From contig VGDT01000003.1 in the NCBI GenBank assembly GCA_016869595.1, forward strand, positions 32,266-96,265: a stretch of 64,000 nucleotides of DNA. Reading direction: 5' to 3'. The stretch comes from Alphaproteobacteria bacterium. Lineage in GTDB: Bacteria > Pseudomonadota > Alphaproteobacteria > Rhizobiales > Beijerinckiaceae. Positions within the stretch are counted from its first letter, which is position 1. Every line of letters begins with the position of its first letter. This document shows positions 8,791 to 17,357 of the stretch, piece after piece. The position numbers were made by a program, and so were the translations under genes. The notes beneath the pieces were generated by a model. That model was not told where the DNA came from. It was given only the letters and a program-made list of their open reading frames with translations, and made no database searches.

Positions 8791-9279
8791 ATGACCGATA
8801 CGAATGGCAACGGCGCGGAAGGGGCGCCGGGCGGCGCTCCGGCTCTCAACTCGCTCGCTCAATATTTGAAGGATTTCTCCTTCGAGAATCCCAATGCGCC
8901 GCGTTCGCTCGGTCCGCAGGAGAAGGCGCCCAACATTGCGATCCAGGTCAACGTCAACGCCAAGCAACTGGCGCCGACGGACTTCGAAGTAGGGCTGACG
9001 CTCGACTGCAAGGCTGGCGAGGGAGATGGACTCCTCTTCAAGCTCGATCTCGAATATGGCGGGGTGTTCCGGCTCGTGAACATTCCCGAAGAGCAAATTC
9101 ATCCGATCGTGATGATCGAATGCCCGCGCATGCTGTTTCCCTTCGTAAGACAGATCGTGGCGGACGCGACCAGCAAAGGCGGCTATCCGCCGCTCTACAT
9201 CGACCCGATCGACTTCGTCGCGCTGTATCAGCAAAAGACGGCCGAAGCCGCGGGCCAGGCTAAAACTCAGCCGAATTAA
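8791..9279 (+). CDS. secB: Protein-export chaperone SecB
   Basis: 162 aa, the usual length. Tetrameric cytosolic chaperone that holds preproteins unfolded and hands them to SecA. Recognisable stretches: [13 protein letters not shown] near the N-terminus, the beta-strand core I-Q-V-N-V-N-A-K, and the conserved C-terminal block P-R-M-L-F-P-F-V-R followed by [13 protein letters not shown]. The end of the gene overlaps the convergent dnaQ by 4 nt, as in many Rhizobiales. Confidence 0.96.
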   Translation: MTDTNGNGAEGAPGGAPALNSLAQYLKDFSFENPNAPRSLGPQEKAPNIAIQVNVNAKQLAPTDFEVGLTLDCKAGEGDGLLFKLDLEYGGVFRLVNIPEEQIHPIVMIECPRMLFPFVRQIVADATSKGGYPPLYIDPIDFVALYQQKTAEAAGQAKTQPN

Positions 9280-9989
9280 CCAGCGACGCTCGCCTCAGCT
9301 TCGTCGCTGGCGAGATAGCGATCCCAGATCGGCGATTTCATCGTTGCGACGAAAATAACGTGGGCCGCCTCTTCGGCCGCGCTCAACCGCGGCGGGAGAG
9401 GTTCGGCGCGGCGCGTCAGCAAATCGCCTGACGCGGCGATGCGCACGGCGTGGACCGTCCGAAGCGACAGCGCCGCCTGCCGCCCGCCGCAAAGCTCGGC
9501 ATAGACCTCAGCCAGTAGATTGGCGTCGAGCAAAGCGCCGTGTTTGTCGCGACGGGAAAGATCGATCGCGTAGCGCTGGCACAGAGCGTCGAGAGAGTTG
9601 GGGCCGCCAGGGTGGCGGCGGCGCGCCATGGCGAGCGTGTCGACAATGCGCGCGCCGCCCAATGGGGGCAAATTCATGAGCGCGAATTCGGCGTTGAGAA
9701 AGCGCGTGTCGAATTCGGCGTTATGAATGACAAGCGGCGCATCCTCGATAAAATCGAGAAATGCGCCCGCGATCTCCTTGAAAACCTTGTGCTGCGCGAG
9801 GAATTCGCGAGAGAGCCCATGCACGCGAAACGCCTCTTCCGGCATGTCGCGCTCTGGATCGACGTAGGAATGAAAATAGCGGCCGGTCGGGATGAGATTG
9901 GAGATCTCGACCGCCCCGATCTCGACGACGCGATGGCCGCTCGATGGATCGAGTCCCGTCGTTTCAGTATCGAGAACGATCTCGCGCAT
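9276..9989 (-). CDS. dnaQ: DNA polymerase III epsilon subunit (3'-5' proofreading exonuclease)
   Basis: 237 aa from the ATG at 9989; the track start is a TTG three codons earlier. Exonuclease motifs are present: Exo[10 protein letters not shown] near the N-terminus, Exo[11 protein letters not shown], and the ExoIII region with [11 protein letters not shown] (His and Asp of a DEDDh enzyme). It proofreads with the Pol III core. The position between secB and coaE is conserved on the left side of alphaproteobacterial origins. Confidence 0.95.
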   Translation of the reverse strand: MREIVLDTETTGLDPSSGHRVVEIGAVEISNLIPTGRYFHSYVDPERDMPEEAFRVHGLSREFLAQHKVFKEIAGAFLDFIEDAPLVIHNAEFDTRFLNAEFALMNLPPLGGARIVDTLAMARRRHPGGPNSLDALCQRYAIDLSRRDKHGALLDANLLAEVYAELCGGRQAALSLRTVHAVRIAASGDLLTRRAEPLPPRLSAAEEAAHVIFVATMKSPIWDRYLASDEAEASVAG

Positions 9990-10026
9990 GCTAAGCAAAC
10001 CCTGGCTGGCGCATTGGCTTAAGCCA

Positions 10027-10130
10027 TGTCATTCCCGGCAGGCCAAAGGCCTGACCGGGAATCCAGAGTAACACCAAAACGCGTATTGCGATTCTGGATT
10101 CCCGATCGCTCGCTTGGCGAGCGTCGGGAA
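10027..10130. repeat. Palindromic intergenic repeat, copy 1 (same family as the one inside rsmA)
   Basis: 104 bp between dnaQ and coaE. It consists of two half-units in inverted orientation: left TGTCATTCCCGG + hairpin (AGGCC AAA GGCCT) + CCGGGAATCCAGA, a 25-nt spacer, then right TCTGGATTCCCGA + hairpin (CGCTCG CTTGG CGAGCG) + TCGGGAA. The half-unit sequence TGTCATTCCCG...CGGGAATCCA recurs at 29382-29489. No coding capacity; it probably folds as a cruciform or RNA hairpin. Confidence 0.85.
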
Positions 10131-10156
10131 ATCCACGCCGCTCAACAAGTACCGCA

Positions 10157-10765
10157 TCATGTCTCCAGCTGCGCTTCAAGCGCCTTTATGATGTTTCGCA
10201 CCTCTTGGCGCGCCGCGTCCAGACCCTTGTCGGTATGCACCACGAAATCGGCGCGCGCGCGCTTTTCTGAATCAGGCGTCTGCTTCGACAGAATGGACGC
10301 AAATTTCTCGGCCGTCATGCCTTCACGCGCGAGAACCCGCTCCTTTTGCACATTTTCCGGCGCGGTGACGACGACGATGGCGTCAAACTCATTTTCGGCG
10401 CCGGTTTCAAAGAGCAGCGGAATATCGAAGACGATAATGCGGTCGCCGATCTTTCGGCGCTCTTCGATCAAGGCGTCGCGCGCCTTCCACACCATCGGAT
10501 GAACGATGTCTTCGAGACGTTTGAGCGCCACAGGATCGCTGAGAACGCGCTGGGCGAGCCGCTGACGGTCGACAACGCCATCGATGACGACGCCAGGAAA
10601 GGCGCGGTCGATCTCAGCTGCGGCGGGGCCTTTGTAGAGATCGTGCACGAGCCGATCCGAATCGAGCACCTCTATGCCTTCAGCGCGGAACATGTCGGCG
10701 GTCGTCGACTTGCCCATGCCGATCGAGCCTGTGAGCCCGACGCGCAGTATCTTTTGTCCGCTCAC
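10157..10765 (-). CDS. coaE: Dephospho-CoA kinase
   Basis: 202 aa, GTG start overlapping the maf stop (GTGA). Catalyses the last step of coenzyme A synthesis, ATP-dependent phosphorylation of dephospho-CoA. P-loop G-S-I-G-M-G-K-S-T-T at residues 12-21, the D-S-D-R-L-V-H-D-L substrate motif, and D-I-P-L-L-F-E-T in the centre. In related genomes aroE lies between maf and coaE; here the two genes touch directly. Confidence 0.95.
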   Translation of the reverse strand: MSGQKILRVGLTGSIGMGKSTTADMFRAEGIEVLDSDRLVHDLYKGPAAAEIDRAFPGVVIDGVVDRQRLAQRVLSDPVALKRLEDIVHPMVWKARDALIEERRKIGDRIIVFDIPLLFETGAENEFDAIVVVTAPENVQKERVLAREGMTAEKFASILSKQTPDSEKRARADFVVHTDKGLDAARQEVRNIIKALEAQLET

Positions 10766-11388
10766 GAGAGAAGCGCTCCCTCACGTCGAAGCGCCTCGAG
10801 AAGCGCCAGCAAGGGGAGCCCCATGATCGTCCAATGATCGCCTTCGACCTTCGAGAAGACTTGCGCGCCCAGGCCTTCGATCTGATAAGCGCCGGCCGAT
10901 GCCAGCGCATGATCTCCAACCGCCGTGAGATAAGCGGCGATGAATTCGTCAGTAAGCTTGCGCATTGTGAGATCCGCGATCCCGACCGTCTCGAAGATGA
11001 TCGCGCCGTCGCGAGCAAGCGCAATCGCCGAATGCAGCCGATGTCGCCGCCCGGAAAGAAACTGCAGGAGCGCTTCAGCCTCCTGCATATTTGCGGGCTT
11101 GCCGAAAATCTTGCCTTCGCAGCTTGCGACCTGATCGGCTCCAAGCACGAACCGCGCTGGAGCGGAAATCGCGAGCGCTTTGGCGCGCGCCAGAGCTAGA
11201 GCAATCGCATCGGCGTCAGCGCCTCCAAGACTCGATTCGATTGCGCGTTCGTCAACGTCAGCGGGAATCGACTCGAAAGGCACGCCCGAATGCAGTAGCG
11301 CCTGCCGCCGCCCGACGCTTTTCGAGGCGAGAATCAGCGGCGCCGATTCGCGCCAGAAGGGAGACGTCTGCCGGTCGGTCACGTCCAC
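10762..11388 (-). CDS. maf: Maf family nucleotide pyrophosphatase
   Basis: 208 aa. Hydrolyses non-canonical or modified nucleoside triphosphates to monophosphates. Motifs: L-I-L-A-S-K-S-V-G-R-R near the N-terminus (family S-x-S-x-x-R), D-V-D-E at about 41-44, V-L-G-A-D-Q-V in the centre, and the A-Y-Q-I-E-G-L-G-A block. GTG start with a G-rich region upstream. It is the last gene on the left side of the probable replication origin; the PPSR/DUF299 gene that often separates maf from the origin in relatives is absent. Confidence 0.92.
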   Translation of the reverse strand: MDVTDRQTSPFWRESAPLILASKSVGRRQALLHSGVPFESIPADVDERAIESSLGGADADAIALALARAKALAISAPARFVLGADQVASCEGKIFGKPANMQEAEALLQFLSGRRHRLHSAIALARDGAIIFETVGIADLTMRKLTDEFIAAYLTAVGDHALASAGAYQIEGLGAQVFSKVEGDHWTIMGLPLLALLEALRREGALLS

Positions 11389-11785
11389 AGCCCCCGCGCA
11401 TAAGCCGAAGAGCGGGGATAAAGCGCCGCCGAAATTTGCCGCGCTTCGGTCAACGGGAAAAGCTCGGCCAAGCGCTCAACAGGCAAAGTCCTGTCGAACG
11501 GAATTTGCAAGGAGCCAGCACTCCAGGAATTCACAGGCCGTCCACAATCATCTGCCCCGAGAACTTCCGATATAGTGATGATTTCATTTGCCGTCCGGAT
11601 TTTTCCCGCGTTTCTCTAGGCTGCTGGGCGTTCGCCGATCGCCTGTGAGCGACTGGTTAATGAAAATTAACCTTCGTGCTTTCAGAGATACAAATAAAGA
11701 ATCAATTCCTTTTAAAATGAATTTTCTTTTAACGCCGATTCACGCTACGCCGACTCCAACGAACGATACGGAGGGATTGAACGGG
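11389..11785. other. Probable chromosomal replication origin region (oriC) upstream of hemE
   Basis: 397-bp gap between divergent maf and hemE. A strongly AT-rich stretch lies at about 11655-11735, in sharp contrast to its GC-rich surroundings. It contains a 7-bp inverted repeat GGTTAAT-GAAA-ATTAACC (11655-11672), a TTAA-N6-TTAA arrangement close to the CtrA box TTAA-N7-TTAA. Three GANTC sites (CcrM methylation motif) lie within 60 bp, at 11699, 11737 and 11752. Partial DnaA-box-like GTCCACA sequences occur near 11384 and 11541, but I find no perfect TTATCCACA. In Caulobacter and Sinorhizobium the origin is in this same gap beside hemE. The call rests on synteny, base composition and these motifs. 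It also holds the hemE promoter. Confidence 0.65.
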
Positions 11786-12817
11786 ATGGCGGAAGAGAAG
11801 GCGCTTCTTTCGGTTCTACGTGGAGAAGAGCGAAAAATTCCGCCCTTGTGGCTGATGCGTCAGGCCGGCCGATACCTTCCCGAATACCGCGAGGTGCGGG
11901 CGACCGCGAAAAGCTTTCTCGATTTCTGCTATTCGCCGAAAAAGGCTGCGGAAGTGACGCTGCAGCCGATCCGGCGTTTCCACTTCGACGCGGCGATCCT
12001 CTTCTCCGACATTCTCGTCGTGCCCGACGCCATGGGCCAGCTTGTGTCATTCGAGACCGGCGCTGGGCCGCGGCTCGAACCGATCGAAACGCCGGAGCAG
12101 GCGGAGCGGCTCGGGAAGTTCAAGATTGAACATCTTTCACCCGTCTTCGAGACGATCGATCTGGTGAAAACGGCGCTGCCGTCCGATGTCGCTTTTATCG
12201 GCTTTTGCGGCGCGCCCTTCACCGTGGCGAGTTACATGATCGCTGGACAGGGAACGCCGGATCAGGGGCCGGCGCGTCTCTTCGCTTATCGCTACCCTGA
12301 TGCATTTGCGAAGCTGATCGAGCGCTTGGTTGAGGCTTCGATCGACTATCTGGCGCGCCAGATCGATGCGGGCGTCGAGATCGTCCAGATCTTCGACAGT
12401 TGGGCCGGCGTCTTGCCGGCCCATGAATTCCAGCGTTGGTCGGCGGAGCCGGTTCGCCGCATCGTTGAAGGCGTCAAGGCGCGTCATCCGCGAACGCCTG
12501 TGGTCGCCTTTGTGCGCGGCGCAGACGCGCATTTGCCGAAACTCACGCAAACGATTGGCGCCGATTGCTATGGGATCGATACGGCGCTCGATCCTGCATG
12601 GGCTGTCGCCCAAACCGCGCGCAACGTTCCGCTGCAAGGCAATCTCGATCCGCTGGCGCTTGTTGCTGGCGCAGATGCGCTCGACCGCGAAGTCGATTCC
12701 ATTCTCGCGGCATTCAAAGGCCGGCCGCATATTTTCAATCTTGGTCACGGAATCTTGCAGCAAACGCCGGTTGAAAATGTCGAACGGCTTGTCGCTCGCG
12801 TGCGACAGGGGGCCTGA
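11786..12817 (+). CDS. hemE: Uroporphyrinogen decarboxylase
   Basis: 343 aa from the ATG at 11786, which has GGAGGGA about 9 nt upstream; the ORF track's 66-codon extension runs through the AT-rich gap and should be dropped. Decarboxylates uroporphyrinogen III to coproporphyrinogen III in haem synthesis. Diagnostic motifs: P-P-L-W-L-M-R-Q-A-G-R-Y-L-P-E-Y at about 20-35 (substrate-binding Arg) and G-F-C-G-A-P-F-T-V-A-S-Y-M in the centre. hemJ follows after only 2 nt, so the haem genes are co-transcribed. Confidence 0.96.
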   Translation: MAEEKALLSVLRGEERKIPPLWLMRQAGRYLPEYREVRATAKSFLDFCYSPKKAAEVTLQPIRRFHFDAAILFSDILVVPDAMGQLVSFETGAGPRLEPIETPEQAERLGKFKIEHLSPVFETIDLVKTALPSDVAFIGFCGAPFTVASYMIAGQGTPDQGPARLFAYRYPDAFAKLIERLVEASIDYLARQIDAGVEIVQIFDSWAGVLPAHEFQRWSAEPVRRIVEGVKARHPRTPVVAFVRGADAHLPKLTQTIGADCYGIDTALDPAWAVAQTARNVPLQGNLDPLALVAGADALDREVDSILAAFKGRPHIFNLGHGILQQTPVENVERLVARVRQGA

Positions 12818-12819
12818 CC

Positions 12820-13239
12820 ATGTACGCATGGATCAAGGCGCTGCATGTCATCGCCATCATCTCCTGGATGGCGGGGCTTCTCTATCTGCCGCGGCTCTTC
12901 GTCTATCACGCGGAAATCGGCAAAGGCCCGCAGGCCGACACCTTTAAGATCATGGAGCGGCGGCTTTATCGCTACATTATGACGCCGGCGATGCTCGTCG
13001 CCTGGATAACGGGACTCTATCTCGCGATTGAGGGAGGGGCGCTGTCGTCAGGCTGGTTTCACGCGAAAGCGACGCTCGTCGTGCTTCTCACCGCCGCGCA
13101 TATCCATGATGGCGTGCTACTGCGTCGTTTCGCGGAAGACGCCAATGTTCATTCGCCGCGCTACTATCGCATCGTTAATGAACTGCCGACCTTGCTGATG
13201 ATCGGCATCGTCATCCTGGTGATCGTCAAGCCGTTCTGA
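12820..13239 (+). CDS. hemJ: Protoporphyrinogen oxidase HemJ
   Basis: 139 aa. Small integral membrane enzyme of four helices that oxidises protoporphyrinogen IX to protoporphyrin IX. The conserved His in A-L-H-V-I-A-I-I-S-W-M-A-G (about residue 9) and the L-P-R-L-F-V-Y-H segment are typical, and so is the G-L-Y-L-A block in the second half. It starts 2 nt after hemE, a haem operon position widely kept in alphaproteobacteria, and precedes rho. Confidence 0.93.
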   Translation: MYAWIKALHVIAIISWMAGLLYLPRLFVYHAEIGKGPQADTFKIMERRLYRYIMTPAMLVAWITGLYLAIEGGALSSGWFHAKATLVVLLTAAHIHDGVLLRRFAEDANVHSPRYYRIVNELPTLLMIGIVILVIVKPF

Positions 13240-13480
13240 ATCTTGTGAAGCGACCGAGAGGGACGGCCGGCCTGGTCGGGTCGGCTTTTTCAAGGGCTAA
13301 AGCGCGCTCTTGATTCATGTCTGGAAATTGTCTAAGGGAGCTTATCCCTCTGAGGCCCGTGTCTGCTTGTAGCGGCATCGCCGGAATTTCCGCCGGCGCT
13401 CGGGAAGGCCATATTCCCCGCCCCACCGCTTATCCCCGGCTTCTCTCCACCTGCGCCCAAATACCCAAGGTTCATCCTGA

Positions 13481-14746
13481 ATGCGGGAAATTAAACTTTC
13501 GGACTTGAAGGCCAAGTCCGCCGCCGAACTCCTCGCTTTCGCCGAAGAGCATGAAGTCGAGAACGCCTCTCTCCTGCGCAAGCAGGAGCTCCTCTTCGCT
13601 ATCCTGAAGCAATTCGGGAGCCGGGACGTCGAAATCGTCGGCGAAGGCGTCGTCGAAGTGTTGCAGGACGGCTTCGGCTTTCTGCGCTCGCCCGACGCCA
13701 ATTATCTCGCCGGTCCCGACGACATTTACGTCTCGCCCTCGCAGATTAGAAAGTTCGGCCTGCGCACCGGCGACACGGTCGAGGGCATGATCCGAAGCCC
13801 TAAGGAGGGCGAGCGCTATTTCGCGCTGTTGAAGGTCAACAGCATCAATTTCGAAGATCCGGAGAAGGTGCGCCATAAGGTGCCCTTCGACAATCTGACG
13901 CCGCTCTATCCGGATGAGCGGCTCAAGCTCGAAATCGAAGATCCGACCAAGAAGGATCTCTCTTCGCGCGTCATCGATCTCGTTGCGCCGATCGGCAAAG
14001 GCCAGCGTGCGCTGGTCGTGGCGCCGCCGCGCACCGGCAAGACCGTGCTTTTGCAGAATGTCGCGCAATCGATCACGACCAATCATCCGGAATGCTATCT
14101 CATCGTTCTTCTCATCGACGAGCGGCCTGAAGAAGTGACCGACATGCAGCGCAGCGTGCGCGGCGAAGTCGTGTCGTCGACTTTCGACGAGCCGGCCGTG
14201 CGTCACGTGCAAGTCGCCGAAATGGTGATCGAGAAAGCGAAGCGCCTCGTCGAACATCGCCGCGACGTGGTGATCCTGCTCGACTCGATCACGCGGCTCG
14301 GGCGCGCCTACAACACTGTCGTGCCGTCGTCCGGCAAGGTGTTGACCGGCGGCGTCGACGCCAACGCTCTGCAGCGGCCGAAGCGCTTCTTCGGCGCGGC
14401 GCGCAATATCGAGGAAGGCGGTTCGCTCACGATCATCGCGACGGCCTTGATCGACACCGGCTCTCGCATGGACGAAGTCATTTTTGAGGAGTTCAAGGGC
14501 ACCGGCAACAGCGAGATCATTCTCGACCGCAAGGTCGCCGATAAGCGCGTCTTTCCGTCGATCGACATCACGCGCTCAGGCACCCGCAAGGAGGAGCTGC
14601 TTGTTGCAAGCGACATCTTGAAGAAGATGTATGTGCTGCGCCGTATCCTCAATCCGATGGGCACGGTCGACGCGATCGAATTCTTGCTCGGAAAGCTGCG
14701 CGAGACGAAGAACAATCAGGGCTTCTTCGATTCGATGAATACGTAG
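13481..14746 (+). CDS. rho: Transcription termination factor Rho
   Basis: 421 aa, standard length. Hexameric RNA helicase. N-terminal Rho_N helix bundle (1-50), CSD/RNA-binding domain with [12 protein letters not shown] (about 66-77), RecA-like ATPase with Walker [18 protein letters not shown] (about 173-189), Walker B region [10 protein letters not shown], and R-loop and Q-loop blocks. Preceded by a 240-bp leader where other bacteria autoregulate rho by Rho-dependent attenuation. The ATG at 13481 starts the standard M-R-E-I-K-L N-terminus. Confidence 0.97.
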   Translation: MREIKLSDLKAKSAAELLAFAEEHEVENASLLRKQELLFAILKQFGSRDVEIVGEGVVEVLQDGFGFLRSPDANYLAGPDDIYVSPSQIRKFGLRTGDTVEGMIRSPKEGERYFALLKVNSINFEDPEKVRHKVPFDNLTPLYPDERLKLEIEDPTKKDLSSRVIDLVAPIGKGQRALVVAPPRTGKTVLLQNVAQSITTNHPECYLIVLLIDERPEEVTDMQRSVRGEVVSSTFDEPAVRHVQVAEMVIEKAKRLVEHRRDVVILLDSITRLGRAYNTVVPSSGKVLTGGVDANALQRPKRFFGAARNIEEGGSLTIIATALIDTGSRMDEVIFEEFKGTGNSEIILDRKVADKRVFPSIDITRSGTRKEELLVASDILKKMYVLRRILNPMGTVDAIEFLLGKLRETKNNQGFFDSMNT

Positions 14747-14792
14747 TCGCCCTGAGCGTCCTTAATCTTCGGCGAGCAAACGGCGCTTGTCG

Positions 14793-15806
14793 TTATTGCT
14801 CCGGCTTCTTCGTTCGATCCGGCGCTGGTTCATGCGTTGGCGGCGTGAGGTCGACCGGCGGAGCCTTTGCATCGACAAGCGAGAAGCCGATCGTCTTGCG
14901 GCGGCTGACCGCTGTTTCGCCTTCCGGGGTTGGCGTCTGGAGCGAATAGGACACGACGTAAAGCGGCTCTACTAAGGATGAGCGCTCCTTTTCCGGCATG
15001 ACATACATGATCCTGGACCAGGCGACGTTCGCTTTGCCCTTTTGGGCTGCGACGATGTCGCGTTCGAACCGGCCGCGTAGCGCATCGATGGACTGTTTTG
15101 GCTCGAGCCAACGGCCACGACCGGTTGGCTCTTCCGTTTGGCCTGCTTGTTTTGACGCAACGGTCACGCCGCCCAATCGCAGACCGGATACGCGTCCGCT
15201 GGCGTGCACCGCTATACGCAGACCGGCGTTCGCCAATTCGATGCCATTGATCGCGCGCCGCAAGGTGATGCGATATTCAACACGCTTGCGCTCGCTCGCT
15301 TTTGCCGCGCGCGAAGCGCCGCCGACCCAGGTGAAGCCGACATCGGCTTTCTGCCAATCGTACTGCGCTGGATCGATCAGCTTTCGTTGCGCAAGCGCAT
15401 CAAACGCACTGTGGGCAATTTTCATTGCATCGCCCTGAGCGAGATCGCGCTCAGGCGCTCGCGCGGAAGCAAGCTCAGTGTCGACGATCCTCAGTTCATC
15501 GTAATCGGGCAGATAGGTCATTTCGAGCGAAGGCGCGTCAGGAATGGCGACTTGCATGCGACGCGCTTGAATATTCTTCAGGGGTTCGACGATGGGAGCC
15601 GCCGCTCGAAGTTCGCGCCCGGTGAGGGATTCGGCAGCCGAGCGGGCCAAATCCGAGATCGCTGATCTATCGCGTTCCTTCCAGCTCATTTCAAAAGTCG
15701 CGACGCGCTGCGGAATGTCCGATTTGCTGGGTTCCTGTGCGCGCGCGTCAATCGTTCCAAGCGACATTGAACTTGCGAGGACTGCGGCGAGAGAAAGATT
15801 TTTCAT
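14793..15806 (-). CDS. Secreted protein with PepSY-like features, partner of caspase-like protein
   Basis: 337 aa. The start ATG at 15806 has GTGGAGG 5 nt upstream; the track's start is the GTG in that ribosome site. N-terminal signal peptide M-K-N-L-S-L-A-A-V-L-A ending A-R-A-Q. Central part has R-V-E-Y-R-I-T-L-R-R-A-I-N-G-I-E-L followed by V-H-A-S-G-R-V-S-G-L, a pattern seen in PepSY/YcdB-type domains that often act as protease propeptides or inhibitors. C-terminus is proline- and charge-rich. Third gene of a block with the Cys-rich and caspase-like proteins, 21 bp after the latter. No function can be assigned firmly. Confidence 0.65.
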   Translation of the reverse strand: MKNLSLAAVLASSMSLGTIDARAQEPSKSDIPQRVATFEMSWKERDRSAISDLARSAAESLTGRELRAAAPIVEPLKNIQARRMQVAIPDAPSLEMTYLPDYDELRIVDTELASARAPERDLAQGDAMKIAHSAFDALAQRKLIDPAQYDWQKADVGFTWVGGASRAAKASERKRVEYRITLRRAINGIELANAGLRIAVHASGRVSGLRLGGVTVASKQAGQTEEPTGRGRWLEPKQSIDALRGRFERDIVAAQKGKANVAWSRIMYVMPEKERSSLVEPLYVVSYSLQTPTPEGETAVSRRKTIGFSLVDAKAPPVDLTPPTHEPAPDRTKKPEQ

Positions 15807-15827
15807 AATAGCCTCCACGAAAATATT

Positions 15828-16652
15828 TCAGCAGCCGCTGGCGCCGTGGTCGTACATAATCCAGCAGAACCAGCCCCAAGGTTCCGGCGGCGTGAAAAGC
15901 AACGAATCGCCGCGCAACTTCGCTGTGTCGCGAACCCAGTCGCAGTGGCTTGAGTCGAGCCCGTGCGTCAGCGCGATCGGAGAATTGTCGCCGGTAAACC
16001 AGCCAGGACGATCTTCCATCTCGTCGATCCAAGCTCTCGCATTCGTCTTGGAGTTCGTCTCCTCGAAGAAATCGCGCGGCTGGTCGTCCTTGACCGAGGG
16101 AGAATTATGATAGCCGAACTGTTGGCGAACTTCGTGATTGAAGTTGCGTGAAAGCGAATCGAGGTTCAGCGTGCAGCTCGTGACATACATTGCGTACACG
16201 GCCTTGTTTCCACCTTGTAGACCGAGCCGCGCCTGTGTTTCGAGATTGACCGTGCAGCGTCCATTGCGCATGAATCCGAACTGCACCAGCGCGCGATTGC
16301 CATGGCCAGCGTAAACCGTGAGTAGAAAGTTATCGCCATACAAATTGTCGACGCCAGATAATCCAGCCATCGTGGATTCGAAATAATCCTGCGGCCAGGC
16401 GTTCGAATTGGTCCATCGCTGGCCGGTCCAGCCATTGGCGTTGAGAGAGCTTTGGAGGCTTGACGTCACGTCGTTGAGATCGGCGTTTTCGCAGCCGTTG
16501 CCCGAAAAGTCGGTCGATTCGTCGAGATAATATGTCTTGTCGGCCCATGCAGGTTGCGCGGCCAAAATTAGAAAGAGCAATGCGGCGAGATAGCTCTTCT
16601 CCCGTGTGCTTGCGACGTTTTGCGCAATGGGTTTTTCATCGATGGCAAACAT
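15828..16652 (-). CDS. Secreted protein with clan CD (caspase/gingipain-like) His-Cys arrangement
   Basis: 274 aa from the ATG at 16652 with AAGGAGA 6 nt upstream. Membrane-crossing segment S-Y-L-A-A-L-L-F-L-I-L-A-A-Q-P-A-W-A-D at about 20-38 is probably a signal peptide. Two stretches match the clan CD cysteine peptidase signature: hydrophobic strand + H-G (L-L-T-V-Y-A-G-H-G, His117) and hydrophobic strand + S-C (A-M-Y-V-T-S-C, Cys160), 43 residues apart as in caspases and legumains. C-terminal part is rich in Trp, Gly and Cys. It may belong to the DUF6345-type families. Activity is inferred from motifs only. It shares a strand with the Cys-rich gene before it and the PepSY-like gene after it. 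Confidence 0.65.
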   Translation of the reverse strand: MFAIDEKPIAQNVASTREKSYLAALLFLILAAQPAWADKTYYLDESTDFSGNGCENADLNDVTSSLQSSLNANGWTGQRWTNSNAWPQDYFESTMAGLSGVDNLYGDNFLLTVYAGHGNRALVQFGFMRNGRCTVNLETQARLGLQGGNKAVYAMYVTSCTLNLDSLSRNFNHEVRQQFGYHNSPSVKDDQPRDFFEETNSKTNARAWIDEMEDRPGWFTGDNSPIALTHGLDSSHCDWVRDTAKLRGDSLLFTPPEPWGWFCWIMYDHGASGC

Positions 16653-16702
16653 TTTCGTCTCCTTGATATTGCCTGCAAGAAAAGACTGGCGCTTAACGAT
16701 AG

Positions 16703-17074
16703 TCAGTTGGAAACAACCTCCGCCGCGCAACGACCGTCGTTGCAATGCGGCGCGCGCAGCGGCGGACAGTAAAGCCGTTCAATCTGCGGACATGCGGCGC
16801 CTTGCGCCGCCGCGGATACACGTTGTGCTTCGCTGGCGCGCACGGAGGTCGGACACCGGCAACCTTTGACGCCGCCGGCGACTGCGCATGGCTCCTCCGG
16901 CGTACATCGCGTTGCATCGGCGACGATGCGATCGTAGTCGGCAATCGTGCTTTGCGCGCGCGCTGTTTCGAAACATGGATGAATGACGAAGCCGACGGCG
17001 AAAAGAATTGTCGCGTAAGCTTGCGTTTTAACGGACGCGAAAATTCTAAAGCACAATGCGCGAAGCACGGACAT
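16703..17074 (-). CDS. Small cysteine-rich secreted protein
   Basis: 123 aa. Hydrophobic N-terminal segment A-T-I-L-F-A-V-G-F-V-I-H-P-C-F followed by A-R-A-Q suggests a signal peptide cut near residue 41. The mature part (about 80 aa) holds eight cysteines in the spacing C-x5-C-x8-C-x-C ... C-x7-C-x7-C-x4-C, as in exported disulfide-rich or metal-binding domains. GGAG lies upstream of the ATG. It is the first gene of a three-gene block, 50 bp before the caspase-like gene. I do not recognise the family. Confidence 0.55.
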   Translation of the reverse strand: MSVLRALCFRIFASVKTQAYATILFAVGFVIHPCFETARAQSTIADYDRIVADATRCTPEEPCAVAGGVKGCRCPTSVRASEAQRVSAAAQGAACPQIERLYCPPLRAPHCNDGRCAAEVVSN

Positions 17075-17357
17075 GGAGATTCTCCGATGCTTACGTCACG
17101 AAGCGTGAACTTTAAAAGAACGCTTGAAAAGACTCGCCAACGAGAAACGGCCAATGCGTCGAATGGTTCCTGCGAAGGCTGACTTTTAAAAACAACTGCT
17201 GCGTTCTAGCGCTTCAGAATATGAAAAGAGTAGTCGCTAGGATTGGCCCGTGGCATGAGTCGCGTGAAGCTCATCGAAGCGTTGGGCAAATGTTCTCGAA
17301 CTTCACCAATGTATGGACGATTGTCGACCTTGCGCGCGATTTGAAGCGCGCCGCGCC

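Noticed and set aside
11588-11785. 66-codon N-terminal extension of HemE in the ORF track
   Set aside because: It translates the AT-rich origin gap; the ATG at 11786 has a good ribosome site and gives the normal length.
13250-13290. GC-rich sequence followed by T-run after hemJ as a terminator
   Set aside because: The stem is imperfect and I could not build a convincing hairpin next to the T-run.
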